A stretch of DNA of 20,627 bases from positions 1 to 20,627 of the forward strand of contig CANHXV010000011.1 of assembly GCA_947464665.1 (NCBI GenBank), given 5' to 3'. This DNA is from Comamonadaceae bacterium (GTDB lineage: Bacteria > Pseudomonadota > Gammaproteobacteria > Burkholderiales > Burkholderiaceae_C). The notes beneath the pieces are model-generated. The model made no database searches and was not told the origin of the DNA. It saw only the letters and a list, made by a program, of their open reading frames with translations. Position numbers and translations under genes: made by a program. Below, piece by piece: positions 1 through 7,657 of the stretch (position 1 is the stretch's first letter; each line of letters opens with the position of its first letter).

Positions 1-723
1 AATGACATCGCCAGGTTCAAGCGGAATGAAGGTCGAGATGTAGGCAATTTGACGTGGGATGCTGTGAATCATCATGTCAGTTGTGGCGCGTTGCAACTCA
101 ACACCATTCAAGCGGGTGCGCAGTGTCAGAGTTTGACCCGGTTTAATTTCATCGGCAGTGACCATCCAAGGGCCAAAGCCACCCGTGCGCCAGAAATTTT
201 TACCAGCCGTCCACTGGGTGGTGAAATTTTGCCAATCGCGCACCGAGCCATCGTTGTAGCAAGAGTAGCCGGCAATGTGTTTCCAAGCATCAGCTTCCGA
301 AATACGGCGACCACCTTCACCAATGATGATGGCAATTTCACCTTCGTAGTCAAGGCGATGCGACTCAGGTGGACGCATGATGTCTTGACCATGCCCTACT
401 TGAGAAGCGTTGACACGTGAAAAAATAGCAGGTTTTTCTGTCAGATCACGCCCAGTTTCTTTCACATGATCGTGGTAGTTCAAACCGACACACATGATTT
501 TTTCTGGATTTGGAATGACTGGCAAAAGCGACAGGTCGTCAAAAATCAAATCTGGTGTGTGTTGGCTCAATGCTTGTGCCGCTTGCGCCAACATTTTTTT
601 GGCGATGAAGGTTTTGAGATCAGGCGCTTCTGCGCCAAAGAGAGGGGTGAGGTTTAAAACTTTGTTGCCGTGAACTGCGCCATAGCATGCGGTGTTATTG
701 AGCAAGAAGCTAATGAGTCTCAT
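1..723 (-). CDS. Fumarylacetoacetate hydrolase (FAH) family protein, 3' end cut by window edge
   Basis: The first 241 residues read without a stop from an ATG at 723 to the window edge, so the C-terminus is missing. The FAH-family core is clear: a PEKIMCVGLNYHDHVKE segment near residues 73-88, the acidic metal-site motif LDYEGEIAI at about 124-132 (E127, E129), D158 in YNDGSVRDWQ, and a KNFW..GGFGPW segment near 175-186. Known members hydrolyse, decarboxylate or hydrate C-C bonds of beta-keto acids late in aromatic or sugar-acid breakdown, using Mg or Mn. The exact substrate cannot be read from the sequence. A GAAAGAA ribosome-binding site sits just before the ATG. The gene lies 66 bases downstream of the nitroreductase gene on the same strand and may be co-transcribed with it. 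The family is certain; the role is open. Confidence 0.9.
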   Translation of the reverse strand, partial: MRLISFLLNNTACYGAVHGNKVLNLTPLFGAEAPDLKTFIAKKMLAQAAQALSQHTPDLIFDDLSLLPVIPNPEKIMCVGLNYHDHVKETGRDLTEKPAIFSRVNASQVGHGQDIMRPPESHRLDYEGEIAIIIGEGGRRISEADAWKHIAGYSCYNDGSVRDWQNFTTQWTAGKNFWRTGGFGPWMVTADEIKPGQTLTLRTRLNGVELQRATTDMMIHSIPRQIAYISTFIPLEPGDVI

Positions 724-789
724 GGTATTTCTTTCAAGTTAAAGGTTCATAGCCCATTTGTTGAGTCACGTTGGCTTGGCTTGGTTCAC

Positions 790-1392
790 TTAAAAAGATC
801 CCCGTTTGGCCAATGCACTTAGAGGCTTGCGTGGATTGGGAGCTTCTCTTTCGCGCAGTGCATCGGGCAGCATGGCGGCATCGCCGCGTTTGCCAACTGT
901 GGCCAACATTTGCAGCGTGTGATCGGCGGGCAGTCCTAATACCTGAGCACCTGCCTCTTTGTTAAAGCCGCCAATACCGTGCAATGAAAAGCCATTCAGG
1001 TGCGCTTGCATGGCCATGTAAGCCCAAGCTGCGCCTGTGTCGAAGGCGTGCATGCCATTGGGTGCCAAGTCGGGCGAGCCCGCTTTTGCAGCCAATTGGT
1101 AAGAGGCAATGGCTACTAAAGCACCAGCCTTGCCAGCCCATGTTTGGTTGTTGGGGTTCAATGTGGCAAACAGGGCATCCCATTGCGGGTCATTGCGAAG
1201 CACAATTGCAAAACGCCATGGTTGTGCGTTGTTGGATGATGGTGCCCACCGCGCGGCCTCCAGCATGCTCATGACATCGGCTTCTGAAATGACTTCACCC
1301 GTATAGGCACGGGGTGACCAACGCTCCGTAAATTGAGGGTCGATGGGAAAGTCTGCCTTACGGGTGTTGGTTACTGGAGACGGATGGCTCAT
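790..1392 (-). CDS. Nitroreductase-family FMN oxidoreductase
   Basis: This 200-residue protein has the usual length for single-domain nitroreductases. Residues 25-31 (WSPRAYT) and 47-61 (ARWAPSSNNAQPWRF) match the FMN-phosphate and FMN-ring binding segments of the family, and IGGFNKEAGAQVLGLP in the C-terminal half matches the second flavin-contact region. Members are cytoplasmic homodimers that pass electrons from NAD(P)H to nitro compounds, quinones or enones; the natural substrate is unknown here. The ATG at 1392 is preceded by an AGGA ribosome-binding sequence at good spacing. It reads toward the FAH-family gene, so the two may form a small minus-strand unit. No signal peptide or membrane segment is seen. 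Confidence 0.9.
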   Translation of the reverse strand: MSHPSPVTNTRKADFPIDPQFTERWSPRAYTGEVISEADVMSMLEAARWAPSSNNAQPWRFAIVLRNDPQWDALFATLNPNNQTWAGKAGALVAIASYQLAAKAGSPDLAPNGMHAFDTGAAWAYMAMQAHLNGFSLHGIGGFNKEAGAQVLGLPADHTLQMLATVGKRGDAAMLPDALREREAPNPRKPLSALAKRGSF

Positions 1393-1639
1393 GAAAAAAT
1401 TTCCTACTGAAGATAAAAAGGATATTGTGCTTGTTTTTGTGTGAGCTGAGCCGGTAGCAGCTTAAGCTTTTGGGTTCGAAAGCGCCGAACCAGCGGCACG
1501 CGATGCCGTATAAAATGAATCATGTCCCTGATCGTTGTATTCAACTTCAACCCCAAACGGGCTCACATTAGAACGACCGAACGGTACCACATTGATTGTG
1601 ACTATCGATCGATTGTTGACATTAAAAAGGTTGCTTTGT
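1393..1639. promoter_or_regulatory. Divergent intergenic region with short palindromes
   Basis: This 247-base gap lies between the minus-strand nitroreductase gene and the plus-strand Bug gene and must hold both start regions. It contains a perfect palindrome AGCTTAAGCT (1459-1468), a hairpin GGTTCG/CGAACC with a 7-base loop (1473-1491), the near-palindrome ACCGAACGGT (1576-1585), which resembles many TetR-family half-site pairs, and the palindrome ATCGATCGAT (1604-1613). No convincing -35/-10 pair was found for either gene. An in-frame extension of the Bug ORF starts at 1535 but carries no signal peptide, so this stretch is treated as non-coding. Confidence 0.3.
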
Positions 1640-2617
1640 ATGAATCAGAAATTTTTGTGGGGTAAGTTGGCATATGTCTGTTTGCTATTCGTGTTTTCGA
1701 ATTCTGCATTCAGCCAGGCTACTTACCCTAGCAAGCCGCTCAAAATTGTGGTGCCCTTTGGAGCAGGTGGCGTGGCCGACCTCACTGCCCGCACCGTGGC
1801 ACAAAAACTGGGCGAGAATTTAGGCCAAAGCATCGTCATTGAAAACAAGCCTGGGGCAGGTGGTGTAGTTGCGACAGAGGCAGTGACCAAGGCGGCGCCA
1901 GATGGCTACACTTTGCTATTGATGTCCAATGCCACCGCGGTGAGTGCGGGACTTTTTAAGACATTGCCTTACGATGCTGAAAAAGATTTGACGCCCTTGT
2001 CGGTGCTCGGAACTTTTGACATTGCCATTGTGGTGCCCCAAGAATCTAAATTTGCAACTCTTCAAGACTTGCTCACATTTGCCAAAGCCAACCCTAGCAA
2101 GTTGAACATTGGCAGTATCAATGTGGGCAGTACGCAGCACTTGGCTGCTGAACTGTTCAAAGCCACGGCAGGTATCGATGCGCAAGTTATTCCCTTCAAT
2201 GGCACTCCTGCAGTGCTCACTGCTTTGCGAGGTGGGCAGATTGATTTGGCGGTCGAAATCTTGGCGCCTGTGTTGCCTCAAATTAAAGGGCAAGCATTGC
2301 GTGCATTGGCAGTGACCGGCGATAAACGCTCGGTCGCATTGCCGCAAGTTCCCACAGCCAAAGAGTCTGGCGTCAGGAATTTGTACGCAGCCTCTTGGAA
2401 TGCACTGGCCGTGCCTTCCAAAACGCCGCGTGACATCGTTCAAAAATTGAATCAAGAAATTCAAAATGCTTTGAATTCAGCGGACGTGCGAAAAAAACTC
2501 TTAGATATGAACGTGGACCCCCAACCGGGCAGTTTGCAGCAGGCTGCCGATTTGTTAAGTAGCGAAACCAAGCGCTGGGGTGAAGTCATTCAACGGGCGG
2601 GCATTCCCAAACAATGA
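1640..2617 (+). CDS. Bug/TctC-family tripartite tricarboxylate transporter substrate-binding protein
   Basis: This 325-residue protein starts with a signal peptide: K4 and K9, a hydrophobic stretch at about 10-20, and a likely cleavage after SQA at residue 27. The mature part opens with YPSKPLKIVVPFGAGGVADL and continues with IENKPGAGG and PDGYTLL, the hallmark Bug/TctC segments. These periplasmic proteins bind carboxylates and related small acids with a Venus-flytrap fold. The ATG at 1640 is preferred over the in-frame start at 1535 because only it puts the signal peptide at the N-terminus, and AAAGG lies about ten bases before it. No TctA or TctB membrane partner is in the window, so this is an orphan binding protein, as is common in Burkholderiales. 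An AEC permease gene follows after 33 bases. Ligand unknown. Confidence 0.93.
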   Translation: MNQKFLWGKLAYVCLLFVFSNSAFSQATYPSKPLKIVVPFGAGGVADLTARTVAQKLGENLGQSIVIENKPGAGGVVATEAVTKAAPDGYTLLLMSNATAVSAGLFKTLPYDAEKDLTPLSVLGTFDIAIVVPQESKFATLQDLLTFAKANPSKLNIGSINVGSTQHLAAELFKATAGIDAQVIPFNGTPAVLTALRGGQIDLAVEILAPVLPQIKGQALRALAVTGDKRSVALPQVPTAKESGVRNLYAASWNALAVPSKTPRDIVQKLNQEIQNALNSADVRKKLLDMNVDPQPGSLQQAADLLSSETKRWGEVIQRAGIPKQ

Positions 2618-2650
2618 ATCCTAATTTCAGGGAGTTCATGAAAGCCATGG

Positions 2651-3592
2651 ATGTTTGATATTCTGGCCATCACTGCCCCTATTTATGTGGCAATCTTCTT
2701 GGGCTATGGCTTAACCCGTTGGGGCGTTTTTCAAAAATCAGACATGCGCGGGTTTGGTACCTTTGTGATCAAGGTTTCCTTGCCCGCCATGCTGTTCAAT
2801 GCGCTTTCAAATACGCAAGTCAAAGAAATTTTCAAGCCAAGCTACTTGGCGGCTTATGCGCTGGCTTCTTTGGCCACTCTGGCGTTGGCCTTGGTTTGGT
2901 CCATGAAAATAAAACGCGAGAGTTTCAGTTTTAGCAGTTGTTATGCCATGGGGATGAGTTGTCCCAACAGTGGTTTTGTGGGCTACCCCGTTGTATTGCT
3001 CAGCCTCGGGCCAATTGCAGGCGTTGTTTTGGCTTTGAACATGATCGTCGAACTGTTCTTCATCATTCCCATCTTAATGGCTTGGGCAGATGCGCAAGAA
3101 GGAAAAAACAGTGCTGTTCAAGTTTTATGGCAAACCTTCAATGGGATGCTTAAAAATACCTTGCTCTGGTGCATTGTTTTGGGTTTTCTCTTTTCTTGGT
3201 TTGAAATCCAGCTGCCGCAAAGTCTCAATCGAAGTGTGACTTTGTTTGCGCAAGCCAGTGGCGCTTTGTCTTTGTTTGTCATTGGCGGCAGTTTGGTTGG
3301 CTTGTCAGTGCAGGGGATGGGGCCGCGTGTGTCCCAAATAGCTTTCGGTAAATTGATACTACATCCCTTGACCATGCTGTTTGTGTTGTTGTGGCTCGTG
3401 CCCATCTCCGATCCATTGCTCCGCGCTGCTGCCATTCTGAGTTGCGCCATGCCCATGTTTGGTATTTATCCCATCCTGACGCAAAAGCATGGCCACGAAG
3501 GCCTCAGTGCTGCAGCCTTGTTGGTCACCACCGTAGCTTCATTTTTCAGTTTGAATGGCGTATTGTGGTTGCTCAAAACGCACCCCATTTAA
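2651..3592 (+). CDS. AEC (auxin efflux carrier) family permease
   Basis: This 313-residue membrane protein has about ten hydrophobic segments spread over its whole length, starting at residue 3, with a polar loop near 80-95 between the two halves. The sequence GMSCPNSGFVGYPVVLLSLG at about 99-118 corresponds to the conserved crossover motif of the AEC family. Bacterial members move malonate, malate and similar organic acids across the inner membrane. The ATG at 2651 is used; another ATG four bases upstream is in a frame that stops after three codons. It follows the Bug gene on the same strand, so the two may be co-transcribed, although these families are not known to form one complex. It ends 25 bases before the convergent LysR gene. 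Confidence 0.9.
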   Translation: MFDILAITAPIYVAIFLGYGLTRWGVFQKSDMRGFGTFVIKVSLPAMLFNALSNTQVKEIFKPSYLAAYALASLATLALALVWSMKIKRESFSFSSCYAMGMSCPNSGFVGYPVVLLSLGPIAGVVLALNMIVELFFIIPILMAWADAQEGKNSAVQVLWQTFNGMLKNTLLWCIVLGFLFSWFEIQLPQSLNRSVTLFAQASGALSLFVIGGSLVGLSVQGMGPRVSQIAFGKLILHPLTMLFVLLWLVPISDPLLRAAAILSCAMPMFGIYPILTQKHGHEGLSAAALLVTTVASFFSLNGVLWLLKTHPI

Positions 3593-3617
3593 ACCGATCA
3601 GGTTCTTGCTTCAATTC

Positions 3618-4529
3618 TTAGACTGACTCCAATAAACGCATAGCCGTTTCACGAATGAGGCTGAGCGTTGCTTGCTGAGTCAGTGTGCTGGGTCTTTGAG
3701 AGCTAGTGACGCAACTCAGCTCAATGCTGAGTTGAGGGTGTGTTATGGGGCGGGTTGAAAAAGCGGATGGGTTGATGGAGCGAATTACAGCATTGCGCGA
3801 CAAGATGGCGCAACCAGCACCATCTGCCACCAATTCAAGGATGGCTGTGACACCATCGATTTCTAGGGCAATGTGAGGCCGCTTGCCAAGGGCGGCCATT
3901 TCTGACTCCACATGCATTCGAATGGCGTTGGGGCGGCTTGGTATCACCAAGGGAATTTTTGAAACATCTTTCAAATCAATTGGCGGTGGGGGAGGGTCTT
4001 CCTGAAGACCGGGCGGACGTCTTTGAACCAGCCACAACTCCTCTTGAACCAGGTGCGAAATTTCCAGTCCGGATGTGGCCTTCATGTTGTAGAGCAGAGC
4101 GATGTCTAGCCTGCCGTTTAGCAGACTTTCTTGCATGGCGTTGGTTAAGCCTTCGCTGATTGACAGTTGTGCTTCTGGCATTTTTTCTCTAAATGCGCGA
4201 GTCAGTGGCACGGTTAAGACTCTAGCCACGCTTGGGGGGAGGCCCAGTGCAACACGGCCATTCAGGCTGCTTCGTGCGCGCCCCATTTCTTCTTGAGCGC
4301 GTTCAACTTGATGCAAAATGCCTCGCCCATGCTCCAAAAGCAACAAGCCCGCTTCAGTCGGGCTTGCGCCACGACCATTTCGCCTGAGCAAATTTTGACG
4401 CAACTCAACTTCCAAGAGCCTGATTTGGCGGCTTAACGCGGGTTGTGCCACATTCAGGGCGATGGCGGCTTTGGTAAAGCTTCCCATCTCAGCCACGCGA
4501 ACAAAATATTCAATTTGTTTGAGATCCAT
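3618..4529 (-). CDS. LysR-type transcriptional regulator, probable regulator of the protocatechuate operon (PmdR-like)
   Basis: This 303-residue protein has the standard LysR layout. A winged helix-turn-helix occupies residues 1-60 (MDLKQIEYFVRVAEMGSFT, then AALNVAQPALSRQIRLLE-type recognition helix), followed by a linker helix and an effector domain with two Rossmann-like lobes from about residue 90. The start agrees with the family's invariant opening MDLKQIEYF. It is transcribed away from the ring-cleavage operon across a 135-base gap, the classic arrangement in which a LysR protein controls the facing operon and itself. As I recall, the related operon in Comamonas is also controlled by a LysR-type protein, PmdR. 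The inducer is not visible; a pathway intermediate such as protocatechuate or pyrone dicarboxylate is a reasonable guess. Confidence 0.92.
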   Translation of the reverse strand: MDLKQIEYFVRVAEMGSFTKAAIALNVAQPALSRQIRLLEVELRQNLLRRNGRGASPTEAGLLLLEHGRGILHQVERAQEEMGRARSSLNGRVALGLPPSVARVLTVPLTRAFREKMPEAQLSISEGLTNAMQESLLNGRLDIALLYNMKATSGLEISHLVQEELWLVQRRPPGLQEDPPPPPIDLKDVSKIPLVIPSRPNAIRMHVESEMAALGKRPHIALEIDGVTAILELVADGAGCAILSRNAVIRSINPSAFSTRPITHPQLSIELSCVTSSQRPSTLTQQATLSLIRETAMRLLESV

Positions 4530-4543
4530 TGGATAATTTTGCC

Positions 4544-4562
4544 ATAACAGCTGATTAGTTAT
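4544..4562. promoter_or_regulatory. Candidate LysR binding site (inverted repeat)
   Basis: ATAAC and GTTAT form a perfect inverted repeat around a 9-base spacer. The same bases contain a T-N11-A core of the form TAA-N7-TTA (4545-4557), the general pattern of LysR-type recognition sites. It lies 15 bases upstream of the lysR start and about 100 bases upstream of the ligU start, a fitting place for a site that both represses lysR and recruits activator for the operon. Confidence 0.45.
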
Positions 4563-4568
4563 GTATAT

Positions 4569-4605
4569 TTGATCTAACTGGTAGTGCTTTGCGCACCTAG
4601 ATCAA
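4569..4605. promoter_or_regulatory. Second inverted repeat between lysR and ligU
   Basis: TTGATCTA (4569-4576) and TAGATCAA (4598-4605) are perfect 8-base inverted copies spaced 29 bases start to start, close to three helical turns. The spacer holds a small GTGC/GCAC hairpin. This could be an additional regulator contact near the operon promoter. No clear -35/-10 pair was recognised beside it. Confidence 0.35.
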
Positions 4606-4664
4606 GGGGGCATTAAATTGGAGAATAGTTTTTTTCTTGTCACTTGCCCGCTTGGATTCAAACC

Positions 4665-5807
4665 ATGAAAGCATCTTCTCAAACTGCGGTACCTTGCTTG
4701 CTGATGCGGGGTGGCACCTCTAAAGGGCCCTTTTACAAGGCATCCGATCTGCCCACCGACATGTCTCTCAGGGATAAAGTGTTGTTGGCTGCAATGGGTT
4801 CACCCGACAAACGTCAAATAGATGGGTTGGGCGGTGCGCACCCTTTAACCAGCAAAGTTGGCATTGTGAGCAAGAGCAAAGTGCCTGGTGTGGCGCTTGA
4901 CTTTCTGTTTGCCCAATTGCAACCCGACAAAGAGACGGTCGACACCACGCCCAACTGCGGCAACATGTTGGCTGCAGTTGTGCCTTTTGCACTTGAAACC
5001 GGCATGCTTGAGGTTCAGGGCGATCAAAGCACGTTTCGAGTTTTGACACTGAACACCGACATGCAATGCGACATCACAGTGGACACGCGTGGCGGCATGG
5101 TTCAGTATGAAGGTGGCGCACGCATTGACGGGGCACCTGGCACCTCGGCGCCTGTCACCATCAACTTCTTGAATACCGCAGGTTCTGTCTGTTCTGGACT
5201 GTTGCCAACGGGTCGCGTCAAAGACACGTTGACTGTCACGGGCGCAGGGTTTGAGTCCTTCACTTTGGATGTGACCTGCATCGATAACGGCATGCCCTTG
5301 GTGATCTTCAAGGCTTCTGATGTAGGCCGCACTGGCTATGAATCGGTGGCAGCCATGAATGCAGATACCGACCTCAAAACAAAGATGGAAGCACTGCGAT
5401 TGCAAGTGTCTCTGTTGATGGGCTTGGGCGATGTGAGTCAAAAGAATTATCCCAAAATGACGCTCATTGCACCACCTCAAAATGGCGGTGCTATTTGCAC
5501 TCGCAGCTTTATTCCGCATGTGTGCCATGACGCCATTGGTGTTTTGGCTGCAGTGACGGTGGGTACTGCATGTGTACTGGAGGGTTCCGTGTGCGATGGC
5601 TTGGCCGTCATGCCCCTTGGTGCAGTCAAAAACGTTTCGGTTGAACACCCCACAGGCGAGTTCAGTGTGGCTTTGCAAACAGAACCTGCGCCGAATTTAC
5701 CAGGCAGGCAAAACGTCACTCAGGCTGCCTTGTTAAGAACAGCAAGGCTGCTCATGCGGGGTGAGGCCATGGTGCCTGCTTCCTTGTGGGCTGGTAACAC
5801 CGCATAA
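4665..5807 (+). CDS. ligU: 4-oxalomesaconate tautomerase/isomerase (PmdU/LigU/GalD), PrpF family
   Basis: This 380-residue protein belongs to the PrpF isomerase family, which shares the diaminopimelate-epimerase fold. The N-terminal VPCLLMRGGTSKGPFY (9-24) is typical. K64 in LTSKVGIV and C98 in TPNCGNM match the Lys and Cys reported as catalytic in Sphingobium LigU. The enzyme shifts a double bond in 4-oxalomesaconate, formed after pyrone dicarboxylate hydrolysis, to give the form used by the hydratase. It is the first gene of the ring-cleavage operon, as in the Comamonas pmd cluster. The ATG at 4665 is chosen over an upstream in-frame TTG because the homologous sequence begins just after it. 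The preceding Shine-Dalgarno sequence is weak (GGA). The operon context makes PrpF itself (methylcitrate cycle) unlikely. Confidence 0.9.
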   Translation: MKASSQTAVPCLLMRGGTSKGPFYKASDLPTDMSLRDKVLLAAMGSPDKRQIDGLGGAHPLTSKVGIVSKSKVPGVALDFLFAQLQPDKETVDTTPNCGNMLAAVVPFALETGMLEVQGDQSTFRVLTLNTDMQCDITVDTRGGMVQYEGGARIDGAPGTSAPVTINFLNTAGSVCSGLLPTGRVKDTLTVTGAGFESFTLDVTCIDNGMPLVIFKASDVGRTGYESVAAMNADTDLKTKMEALRLQVSLLMGLGDVSQKNYPKMTLIAPPQNGGAICTRSFIPHVCHDAIGVLAAVTVGTACVLEGSVCDGLAVMPLGAVKNVSVEHPTGEFSVALQTEPAPNLPGRQNVTQAALLRTARLLMRGEAMVPASLWAGNTA

Positions 5808-5840
5808 ATTCTTCAATTCATTTTTCAATTGGACACCTTC

Positions 5841-6887
5841 ATGAGTACCCAAAAACCTCTGATCATTGATTGCCACGGCCACTACACCACAGCCCCGCAA
5901 GCTTTAGACACATGGCGCAACGCGCAGATTGCCAATCTGAATACACCCAAGCTTGGCCCTAAAGTGGCCGACCTCAAAATCAGCGACGACGAATTGCGTG
6001 AATCTATAGAGACCAATCAATTGCGTCTCATGAAAGAACGAGGATCCGACGTGACCTTGTTCAGCCCTCGCGCAAGTTTCATGGCCCACCACATTGGCGA
6101 TTTCAATGTATCTTCGACATGGGCTGCTATTTGTAATGAACTGTGCTACCGCGTGAGCCAATTGTTCCCAGACAATTTTGTGCCTGTGGCCATGTTGCCT
6201 CAGTCACCAGGCGTCGACCCAGCCACTTGCATTCCAGAGTTGGAGCGTTGCGTCAAAGAGTATGGTAATGTGGGTATCAATCTGAATCCAGATCCTTCTG
6301 GTGGACACTGGACATCGCCTCCTTTAAGCGATAAGCACTGGTATCCCATCTACGAAAAAATGGTGGAGTACAACATTCCCGCCATGATTCACGTGAGCAC
6401 CAGTTGCAACAGCTGCTTTCACACCACTGGCGCGCATTACTTGAACGCCGACACCACAGCTTTCATGCAGTGCCTCACCTCTGATTTGTTCAAAGACTTT
6501 CCCACCTTGAAGTTCTTGATTCCTCATGGTGGTGGCGCTGTGCCATACCACTGGGGCCGCTTTCGCGGATTGGCGCAAGAATTGAAGAAGCCTTTGTTGC
6601 AAGACCATTTGCTCAACAACATCTTTTTCGACACCTGCGTGTATCACCAGCCTGGCATTGATTTGCTGACCAAAGTGATTCCAGTCGACAACATTTTGTT
6701 TGCATCAGAAATGATCGGTGCCGTGCGCGGTATTGACCCTGAAACCGGCTACTACTTCGACGATACCAAGCGTTACATCCAATCTTCCAATATCTTGAAC
6801 GAAGAACAGAGGTACAAAATTTACGAAGGCAACACGCGCAGAGTGTTCCCTCGTTTGGACGCACACTTAAAGGCCAAAGGCCTGTAA
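5841..6887 (+). CDS. ligJ: 4-oxalomesaconate hydratase (PmdE/LigJ), amidohydrolase superfamily
   Basis: This 348-residue protein is an amidohydrolase-fold enzyme that adds water to the isomerised 4-oxalomesaconate to give 4-carboxy-4-hydroxy-2-oxoadipate. H12 and H14 (DCHGHY) form the first metal pair, H184 lies in AMIHVSTSC, H229 in FLIPHGGGAVPYHWGRF, and E290 in LFASEMIGAVRG. The glutamate at the position where most amidohydrolases have aspartate is a known feature of LigJ and separates it from ordinary hydrolases. Length is close to Sphingobium LigJ. The ATG at 5841 with GGA seven bases before it is preferred to the in-frame TTG at 5829. It follows ligU by 33 bases and precedes the aldolase gene. 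Confidence 0.93.
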   Translation: MSTQKPLIIDCHGHYTTAPQALDTWRNAQIANLNTPKLGPKVADLKISDDELRESIETNQLRLMKERGSDVTLFSPRASFMAHHIGDFNVSSTWAAICNELCYRVSQLFPDNFVPVAMLPQSPGVDPATCIPELERCVKEYGNVGINLNPDPSGGHWTSPPLSDKHWYPIYEKMVEYNIPAMIHVSTSCNSCFHTTGAHYLNADTTAFMQCLTSDLFKDFPTLKFLIPHGGGAVPYHWGRFRGLAQELKKPLLQDHLLNNIFFDTCVYHQPGIDLLTKVIPVDNILFASEMIGAVRGIDPETGYYFDDTKRYIQSSNILNEEQRYKIYEGNTRRVFPRLDAHLKAKGL

Positions 6888-6933
6888 CCCTTTATTCATT
6901 GAAATCAATACGTCTTTAATCTTGGGAGTTGAC

Positions 6934-7617
6934 ATGACAGAACTCGGAATTGTGAAACGCAATATCACCCGCGCTGACAAAGCGGCCGTCGAAAAATTGG
7001 GCCGCTTTGGCGTAGCCACTGTGCACGAGGCCATGGGCCGAGTTGGCCTGATGCAGAGGTACATGCGTCCCATCTACAGTGGCGCTCCGGTTTCTGGCAC
7101 TGCCGTTACGGTGCTTTTACACCCTGGTGACAATTGGATGATGCACGTTGTGGCTGAGCAACTTCAAGCTGGCGACATCGTGGTGGCGGCTATCAGTGCA
7201 GACAACTGCGATGGCTTTTTTGGTGATTTATTGGCTACATCCTTCATGGCGCGCGGCGCCAAAGCTTTGATCATTGACGCGGGTGTGCGAGATGTGCGTG
7301 AGCTGACAGCGATGGGCTTTCCTGTTTGGAGCAAAGGCATCAGCGCCAAAGGTACGATCAAGTCTACATTGGGCTCCGTCAACATTCCGGTGGTATGTGC
7401 AGGTATCCATGTGAACCCGGGTGATGCCATCGTGGCCGATGACGATGGCGTGGTAGTTGTGCCTGCTGAGTGGGCTCAAAAAGTGGCCGATGCCGCTGAA
7501 GCCCGTGAAGCCAATGAAGGTGAGAAGCGCGCCAAATTGGCCGCAGGCGTTTTGGGGCTTGACATGTACAACATGCGTGAGCCTTTGGCCAAAGCGGGTT
7601 TGAAGTACATCGATTGA
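6934..7617 (+). CDS. ligK: 4-carboxy-4-hydroxy-2-oxoadipate aldolase (PmdF/LigK), RraA-like family
   Basis: This 227-residue protein is a class II pyruvate aldolase of the RraA-like fold and performs the last step: cleavage of 4-carboxy-4-hydroxy-2-oxoadipate to pyruvate and oxaloacetate. Family members also decarboxylate oxaloacetate. The HEAMGRVG segment (31-38), the GDIVVAAISADNCDGFFGDLL loop region (80-100), and R119-D120 in DAGVRDVREL match the substrate- and Mg-binding positions of HMG/CHA aldolases. NPGDAIVADDDGVVVVP (161-177) is the usual C-terminal signature. The ATG at 6934 has GGGAG five to ten bases upstream, a strong Shine-Dalgarno; the in-frame TTG at 6922 does not. The protein is too well matched to the aldolase motifs, and too tightly placed in the operon, to be the RNase E inhibitor RraA. 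Confidence 0.93.
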   Translation: MTELGIVKRNITRADKAAVEKLGRFGVATVHEAMGRVGLMQRYMRPIYSGAPVSGTAVTVLLHPGDNWMMHVVAEQLQAGDIVVAAISADNCDGFFGDLLATSFMARGAKALIIDAGVRDVRELTAMGFPVWSKGISAKGTIKSTLGSVNIPVVCAGIHVNPGDAIVADDDGVVVVPAEWAQKVADAAEAREANEGEKRAKLAAGVLGLDMYNMREPLAKAGLKYID

Positions 7618-7657
7618 TGAGCAACGTATTATTTTTTACAATGAATTGAAGCAAGTG

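Noticed and set aside
1470..1492. GGTTCGAAA resembling a tRNA T-loop
   Set aside because: The flanking bases pair as a GGTTCG/CGAACC hairpin, not as a T-arm, and no acceptor, D or anticodon arms could be fitted.
1916..2464. A 182-codon minus-strand open frame under the Bug gene
   Set aside because: Composition and position mark it as a shadow of the Bug coding sequence.
4845..5678. A 277-codon open frame on the minus strand inside ligU
   Set aside because: It lies wholly under a strongly matched gene, has a His/Cys-rich composition typical of a shadow frame, and matches no family I recognise.
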